Shown here one piece after another: positions 59,399 to 64,000 of a stretch of DNA of 64,000 bases. Made by a program: the position numbers and the translations under genes. How positions within the stretch are numbered: position 1 is the first letter of the stretch; each line of letters starts with the position of its first letter. Below the pieces are notes generated by a model. That model saw only the letters and a program-made list of their open reading frames with translations. It ran no database searches and was not told the DNA's origin. Source of the stretch: Imperialibacter sp040222815 (GTDB taxonomy: Bacteria > Bacteroidota > Bacteroidia > Cytophagales > Cyclobacteriaceae); NCBI RefSeq assembly GCF_040222815.1, contig NZ_JAVKCH010000039.1, positions 62,001 to 126,000 on the forward strand, read 5' to 3'.

Positions 59399-59998
59399 AT
59401 GGAAGGATTGGATTTTAGTAAGGGAGACGGACTGATTCCGGCAATTATACAAGATGAAGCAACAAGCAAGGTGCTGATGCTCGGCTTCATGAATGAGGAG
59501 GCGCTCTCCAAAACCAGGGCAGAAGGAAAAGTCACATTTTTTAGCCGGACAAAGAATAGACTGTGGACCAAGGGGGAGACATCGGGCAATTTCTTTTTTG
59601 TAAAAGACATGATAGCCGACTGTGACAAAGACACCCTGCTCGTCAAGGTGAACCCTGTTGGCCCCGCTTGTCATACTGGTGCCGACACCTGCTTTAATGA
59701 GGTGAATTCAGACGGTATAGCCTTTCTTAATAGTCTTACATCCATCATTCAAGACAGACACGATAATCCCTCAGATAAGTCATACACGTCGTCTCTTTTC
59801 CAAAAAGGAATTAACAAAGTGGCTCAAAAAGTAGGAGAGGAAGCTGTTGAAGTAGTGATTGAGGCCAAGGATGACAATGAGGAGCTTTTTCTCAATGAAT
59901 CGGCAGACTTACTTTTTCACCTGATGATCTTGCTTGAAGCCAAGGGAAGTAAGCTGGATGATGTGGTTGATATTCTGAAACAAAGGCATAACAAATAG
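59399..59998 (+). CDS. hisI: Bifunctional phosphoribosyl-AMP cyclohydrolase / phosphoribosyl-ATP pyrophosphatase HisIE
   Basis: The N-terminal HisI domain (about 1-105) shows LIPAIIQDEATSKVLMLGFMNEEAL, FFSRTKNRLWTKGETSGNFF and CDKDTLLVKVNPVGPACHTGADTC (zinc and magnesium ligands). The C-terminal HisE domain (about 110-199) shows SYTSSLFQKGINKVAQKVGEEAVEVVIEAKD and ADLLFHLMILLEAKG. Steps 2 and 3 of histidine synthesis are thus combined. It follows hisF by 12 bp. Confidence 0.97.
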   Translation: MEGLDFSKGDGLIPAIIQDEATSKVLMLGFMNEEALSKTRAEGKVTFFSRTKNRLWTKGETSGNFFFVKDMIADCDKDTLLVKVNPVGPACHTGADTCFNEVNSDGIAFLNSLTSIIQDRHDNPSDKSYTSSLFQKGINKVAQKVGEEAVEVVIEAKDDNEELFLNESADLLFHLMILLEAKGSKLDDVVDILKQRHNK

Positions 59999-60043
59999 GC
60001 CCTCCTGCTGGAAAATTAGCTTTGTAAGTGCGAAATTGGGCAA

Positions 60044-60988
60044 ATGCCCAGAGAAATAAAATTGCAAAGCAACGCTGCACCAGCAGTCCTCATGGTGAGA
60101 CCGGCCAACTTCGGCCCCAATCCCGAAACAGCCGGAAGCAATTCGTTCCAAAGCGCAGCCCAAGCGGGAGAACTGGATCAGATTCGCTTGCAGTCCATTG
60201 CAGAGTTTGACGCTGCCGTAGATACACTCAGAAGCGGTGGAGTCGAAGTAATTGTGGCCCAGGATGAATTTTTGGAAGAACGACGTGATGCGGTTTTTCC
60301 CAACAACTGGGTGTCATTTCATGAATCAGGCGACGTGTTTCTTTACCCCATGCAGTCCAAAGCCAGGAGAACCGAGAGAAGACCAGAAGTGATTGACGCT
60401 GTGAAACCTCGGTTTACAGTACACAAAATCACTGACCTCTCAGGAACTGAAGAAAAAGAGCTATATCTGGAGGGCACCGGGAGTTTGATCGTTGACTACC
60501 CCAACCGTATTATGTACGCCTCCAGGTCTATTCGGACAAACGAAGACCTGGTGCGAGCCCATACCACCAGACTTGGTTTCAGCGCTGTGGTTTTTGACGC
60601 ACTCGATAGAAGTGGCATGCCCATCTATCATACCAATGTGATGATGTGTCTCGGCACATCCTATTGTGTGGTTTGTCTTGAGAGCATTCCTGAGGGTGAG
60701 GAAAAAAGAGTATTTCTTGCAAGTTTGGCTACAACGAGTCACGAAATCGTCGACATTTCTTTTGATCAAATGGAACATTTTGCTGGCAATATGCTGGAGG
60801 TGGCTACCAGCAGAAGTAAGCCTGCACTGGTCATGTCCATCACCGCATTTGCCGCTCTCACACAATCGCAAAAGATTATTCTGGAAAAATATGCTAACTT
60901 AATTGCCGTAGACATCCCAACAATAGAAAAATACGGAGGCGGTAGCGCCCGATGTATGATGGCTGGGATTCACCTCCCAGCTATTTAA
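60044..60988 (+). CDS. ctlX: CtlX-type citrulline/arginine hydrolase (amidinotransferase fold)
   Basis: A 314-residue protein of the arginine-deiminase/amidinotransferase superfamily: VLMVRPANFGPNPETAGSNSFQ, AVFPNNWVSFHESGDVFLYPMQSKARRTERR, LEGTGSLIVDYPNRIMYASRS, HTNVMMCLGTSYCVVCLESI and the C-terminal nucleophile region GGSARCMMAGIHLP. This matches CtlX, a proposed citrulline-utilisation hydrolase. It starts 45 bp after hisI and may be cotranscribed. Confidence 0.88.
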   Translation: MPREIKLQSNAAPAVLMVRPANFGPNPETAGSNSFQSAAQAGELDQIRLQSIAEFDAAVDTLRSGGVEVIVAQDEFLEERRDAVFPNNWVSFHESGDVFLYPMQSKARRTERRPEVIDAVKPRFTVHKITDLSGTEEKELYLEGTGSLIVDYPNRIMYASRSIRTNEDLVRAHTTRLGFSAVVFDALDRSGMPIYHTNVMMCLGTSYCVVCLESIPEGEEKRVFLASLATTSHEIVDISFDQMEHFAGNMLEVATSRSKPALVMSITAFAALTQSQKIILEKYANLIAVDIPTIEKYGGGSARCMMAGIHLPAI

Positions 60989-61019
60989 ACAACATTTTTT
61001 AAACCTTAATGACCTGGTA

Positions 61020-62498
61020 ATGAATAAGTTTGATGTTTGCGTAATTGGTGCGGGACCTTCTGGTTATGCGGCTGCCATGCGTGCCCTGGATTTTAAAAAA
61101 AAGGTAATTCTCATAGAAAGAAATCAGGTAGGTGGGGCCGGCGTGCACGACGGTGCTCTCTCCAGTAAAACCTGGTGGGAGATATCCAGAGACTATTATA
61201 CGCTGCGAAAACATGGCAAGGCCTTTAATTTTAAGGTGCCTGATCTTGCATTTCAGAAAGTTAAAACAGAAGTACTCAAGGCCACCAGTGAAAGAAAAGA
61301 TCTTCTGGAATTTCACATGGCTTCGATGAATAGTAATGGGCAGGATTTACTGACATTCAGAAGAGGTGAGGCGAAGCTGCTGAGTAAACACAAAGTGGAG
61401 ATTTCAGGTGAGAACGGCGTAGATGTTGTAGAAGCTGACAATATCATTTTGGCTACGGGAAGTCGGCCAAGAAAACTCCCCAACCTGCCGATAGACGAAA
61501 AAATTGTTGTCACCAGTGACGGCATTCATAACTGGACAGAGTGGCCAAAAAGTATGGTGATAGTGGGTGCCGGTGTAATAGGGTGCGAATTTGCTACTAT
61601 CTTTTCCAATTTCGGGAGAACGCAGGTTAACTTAATCGACAAAGGGGATAGAATATTACCGTTTGAAGACAGCGACATTGTTGATGTGATCGAAAATAAC
61701 CTGGAAGAAAAACAGGTGCTGGTGCATCGCAACTCCAAGCTCATCGACATGAAGATCGTAAACGGGGAGGTCGAGTATGAGTTGGAGTACGATGATGGCG
61801 AAAAAAAGAAGTATCAGGTGGAAAAGGCCCTGGTGTCCGTAGGTAGAGTGCCAAACTATGAAAGCCTTGGGCTGCAAGAAATTGGAGTTGAAATTGATGG
61901 CAGGGGTATAATTGACAACCTTACCCAGACTAGCGTTGATAATATCTATGCAGTGGGGGACATAACAGCGGATATTGCCCTGGTTAATGTTGGGGAATTG
62001 GAGGGCAGGTATGCCATCGAGAGAATCTACGGGAAGCCTTTGCATAAACTCATCTACGAAAACATCTCGACAATTATGTTTTTGGCACCCGAAGTTGCTG
62101 GAGTTGGATTCAACGAGATTCAGGCCAAACAAAAGGGAATCAACTACAAAGTCACCAGCTTACGTTATAGCAATATTTCAAGAGCGACGGCAATGCGTAA
62201 CACCCAGGGTTTCATCAAACTGATGGTAACAAACGACGATAAAATGAAAATCCTGGGCATGCGTGTGGTAGGAGAGCATGCCTCAAGTGCCATTCAGGCT
62301 GTGGCTCTCCTCATTTCTATGGACAAAGGTGTGGAGGAGCTCGCAGAACTTATCCACCCACACCCTTCTATTATCGAAGGGATACAAGAATGTGCCAGAA
62401 TGCTTCTGGGCAAGTCCATGCTCAAGCCCACTGTTTTGTTGGAGTCTATGGCTTGCAAAACCTGCGTCGAAGGAGTTTATGAAAACATTATCTATTAA
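61020..62498 (+). CDS. Dihydrolipoamide-dehydrogenase-like flavoprotein without redox cysteines
   Basis: A 492-residue class-I pyridine nucleotide-disulfide oxidoreductase relative: FAD motif VIGAGPSGYAAAMRAL, NAD motif VIVGAGVIGCEFATIFSNFG, second FAD motif IYAVGDIT, and C-terminal dimer domain with HPHPSIIEG. The usual GGTCLNxGCIPSK appears as GGAGVHDGALSSK, so both redox-active cysteines are missing. A CxxC (ACKTC, about residues 479-482) sits at the very C-terminus. It cannot use the normal disulfide mechanism. It may be a transhydrogenase-like or other flavoprotein. Confidence 0.85.
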   Translation: MNKFDVCVIGAGPSGYAAAMRALDFKKKVILIERNQVGGAGVHDGALSSKTWWEISRDYYTLRKHGKAFNFKVPDLAFQKVKTEVLKATSERKDLLEFHMASMNSNGQDLLTFRRGEAKLLSKHKVEISGENGVDVVEADNIILATGSRPRKLPNLPIDEKIVVTSDGIHNWTEWPKSMVIVGAGVIGCEFATIFSNFGRTQVNLIDKGDRILPFEDSDIVDVIENNLEEKQVLVHRNSKLIDMKIVNGEVEYELEYDDGEKKKYQVEKALVSVGRVPNYESLGLQEIGVEIDGRGIIDNLTQTSVDNIYAVGDITADIALVNVGELEGRYAIERIYGKPLHKLIYENISTIMFLAPEVAGVGFNEIQAKQKGINYKVTSLRYSNISRATAMRNTQGFIKLMVTNDDKMKILGMRVVGEHASSAIQAVALLISMDKGVEELAELIHPHPSIIEGIQECARMLLGKSMLKPTVLLESMACKTCVEGVYENIIY

Positions 62499-62524
62499 CC
62501 TTCTTCCATATCATCAAATGGCCT

Positions 62525-63106
62525 CTATTTCGAAAACAAAAGCTTTCCAATAGATGGTGATAGTTTAATAGTGGGTAGCTTGAATTTGTTTTCAAGTTCC
62601 GGAACATTCCCATTGTTTCCCTTCACGATCTTTATTTGCTCTTTCTTCATGAAGAATGTTTCCAGGCCACCCTCTAAAAACTTAAGACCAAAAGCGATAC
62701 AGCCCTTAACTACAAGGTCTAAGTACTGGATATGCACAATCACGGCGATTGCTTCACCCAGGAACACCTCTTCAGAAAGGAACATTATCACGGCCGCAGT
62801 AAATATGATAGTGGAAGCTTTTTTTCCAACCTGAGCCTTCACTAGCTGACCAATAGTGCTTTCAAGAAGCGAGTTTTTCTCAACTATTTCCTCATTCTGT
62901 TCTATGATTCGCTCGTTAGCTTTGTTCAGCTTAGACTGAAGCTTGTCACTAACCTTTGTAATAACCTTGCTCTGAATAAGTAGATCCTGATAGCTATCTA
63001 TAAATTGGGCAAGATCCTTTCTTGAAATATTGTTCTGCTGCGCTTTGGTCTTAAACGCATGAAGCGCTTTGTCTTCTTCGTCGTATAGTCCCCACAAGTC
63101 ATTCAT
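62525..63106 (-). CDS. Coiled-coil membrane protein, hypothetical, next to siaC
   Basis: A 193-residue protein. The first roughly 95 residues are helical and include a long coiled coil (VITKVSDKLQSKLNKANERIIEQNEEIVEKNSLLESTIGQL). Two hydrophobic stretches (about 99-120 and 122-145) suggest membrane insertion. The C-terminus is basic. No family is recognised. It follows siaC on the same strand, which hints at a role in the same signalling system. Confidence 0.7.
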   Translation of the reverse strand: MNDLWGLYDEEDKALHAFKTKAQQNNISRKDLAQFIDSYQDLLIQSKVITKVSDKLQSKLNKANERIIEQNEEIVEKNSLLESTIGQLVKAQVGKKASTIIFTAAVIMFLSEEVFLGEAIAVIVHIQYLDLVVKGCIAFGLKFLEGGLETFFMKKEQIKIVKGNNGNVPELENKFKLPTIKLSPSIGKLLFSK

Positions 63107-63263
63107 ACCTTTTAAAATTAGTTAGGAGATAGGTATTAGGTATACAGTGTAGTCAACAAAGTATGTAACCTGTCTTTGAAAGTTTCGAATAACAACTAGC
63201 TGCCTTTGTTAGATACAACGGTTAGTGATTTGTGTGGTCAGGAAAACCACAGCAACTAACCCG

Positions 63264-63644
63264 TTAGGCTGCGATAGTAATAAAGTTGAAATTCATGTGA
63301 AGTATGTCTGAAAAGTCCTCACCTACTTCTCTCATTTCTTCATCCTCTTCCAGATAGTACCAGTTGATGGTAACACATCGCCCTGCTTCCTGCATTTTGT
63401 GGAGCTTTTTTAACATGTTAAAAATGCACTTGGAAGAACTCGTGTTAAAGTAATGAAAAGACAGATTTGCGGTGAGTCCCCCGCTTTCGTGGGTAACGTA
63501 CTCGTCCAGCTCAACAATAAATTTTTGATAGAAGCTATTTGAGTTGGCGGGATTTGAATTCCCCTTTAATTCTATCAGCCCCGTCGAAGGGTCGAAATAG
63601 ACGAACGGCGTATAGTCCGTAGCTTGAATGTAAATCTTTTCCAT
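63264..63644 (-). CDS. siaC: SiaC family regulatory phosphoprotein (DUF1987)
   Basis: A 126-residue protein of the DUF1987 family: YTPFVYFDPSTGLIELKGNSNPANSNSFYQKF near the N-terminus and LSFHYFNTSSSKCIFNMLKKLHKMQ in the middle. In Pseudomonas the SiaC protein is phosphorylated by SiaB and dephosphorylated by SiaA, and it controls a diguanylate cyclase. The phospho-acceptor region lies at the Thr/Ser cluster around residues 68-71 (NTSSSK). The partner kinase and phosphatase are not in the window but may lie beyond the right edge. The last 356 bp of the window are AT-rich with no gene I can support. Confidence 0.9.
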   Translation of the reverse strand: MEKIYIQATDYTPFVYFDPSTGLIELKGNSNPANSNSFYQKFIVELDEYVTHESGGLTANLSFHYFNTSSSKCIFNMLKKLHKMQEAGRCVTINWYYLEEDEEMREVGEDFSDILHMNFNFITIAA

Positions 63645-64000
63645 AATCTCTCAGGTTTGTTACTGTTATAATCTCAAGTAAAGTATATAAAAAGAAGGGT
63701 GGTTCTACATCTCATCCCTTACTCCTAATAATCTTTACTTAAGTTATTTCTTTTAGAAGCTTGATTGCCTTCGATTTCTGGTCAATACTTTCTCATGTAA
63801 GATATCCATTATATGAGGAGTAAAATCTTGTAAGAATAAAAGTGTTTAATTAATCATACATACTTAAATAACTGTAAATCAATTAGATATATTTACACAT
63901 TCACAATTGATTTTTTTGAAAGCGCCAGAGACTGATGTAATATTTGTGGGCTGAAAGTTGAAATATGCTTCAGATAGTTGAAAAAGCGCACGGTTATAGG

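Noticed and set aside
63645..64000. Possible promoter or small gene at the right edge
   Set aside because: AT-rich sequence without a consensus -7 box or a credible frame. No call was made.

Overview
The window looks like a chromosomal segment of a Bacteroidota bacterium, probably a free-living Cytophagales-type organism. The evidence is the gene content (YfhO-type membrane protein, GH92 mannosidase, DUF1501 plus cytochrome-c/DUF1549/DUF1553 pair, SiaC/DUF1987, RR-type Tat-tagged oxidoreductases), the near absence of Shine-Dalgarno sites, and several matches to the Bacteroidota -7 promoter element TAnnTTTG. No rRNA, tRNA, CRISPR array, prophage or transposase gene was seen. The first gene (a histidine kinase) is cut by the window edge.

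Layout. 1-9.4 kb: histidine kinase, ffh, two Tat-type secreted proteins, tyrA, a YfhO-like protein. 9.4-14.7 kb: a small secreted protein, molybdenum cofactor genes (moeA divergent from moaC-mobA), yceI, a fasciclin lipoprotein, a TerB-like protein. 15.0-23.1 kb: a complete trpEGDCFBA operon preceded by a leader peptide gene and attenuator, then DAHP synthase. 23.2-35.7 kb: accessory region with phospholipase C, a large BNR/sortilin-like protein, GH92 mannosidase, two toxin-antitoxin modules and decayed copies of the 3' end of the BNR gene. 35.7-39.1 kb: small redox/regulatory cluster. 39.2-46.0 kb: M1 peptidase, the DUF1501/DUF1553 pair, a PIN-type toxin-antitoxin pair. 46.4-50.3 kb: a tetronate (four-carbon acid sugar) utilisation cluster. 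50.4-55.9 kb: rlmF, AEC transporter, Tat-tagged aminotransferase, Gfo/Idh/MocA protein, small coiled-coil protein. 56.0-60.0 kb: phhA behind a second attenuator, then hisH-hisA-hisF-hisIE. 60-64 kb: CtlX-type hydrolase, an unusual disulfide-oxidoreductase relative, a membrane coiled-coil protein and SiaC.

The best signal is a pair of ribosome-mediated attenuators built to the same plan. Upstream of trpE a 19-codon leader carries three consecutive Trp codons. Upstream of phhA (phenylalanine 4-monooxygenase, which makes tyrosine) a 20-codon leader carries three Tyr and three His codons in a run of seven. In both, the end of the leader ORF can pair (9 of 10 positions by hand) with the 5' side of a strong intrinsic terminator, a small helper hairpin sits between the pairing partners, and six T residues follow the terminator stem. 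Together they suggest leader-peptide control of aromatic amino acid supply in this lineage. The phhA leader in particular may be undescribed.

Other points of interest are the roughly 99-130 bp repeats of the BNR gene tail beside toxin-antitoxin cassettes, a dispersed repeat that splits trpB from trpA and recurs at 46.27 kb, several palindromic intergenic elements, and an oxidoreductase that has lost both redox cysteines of its family motif.
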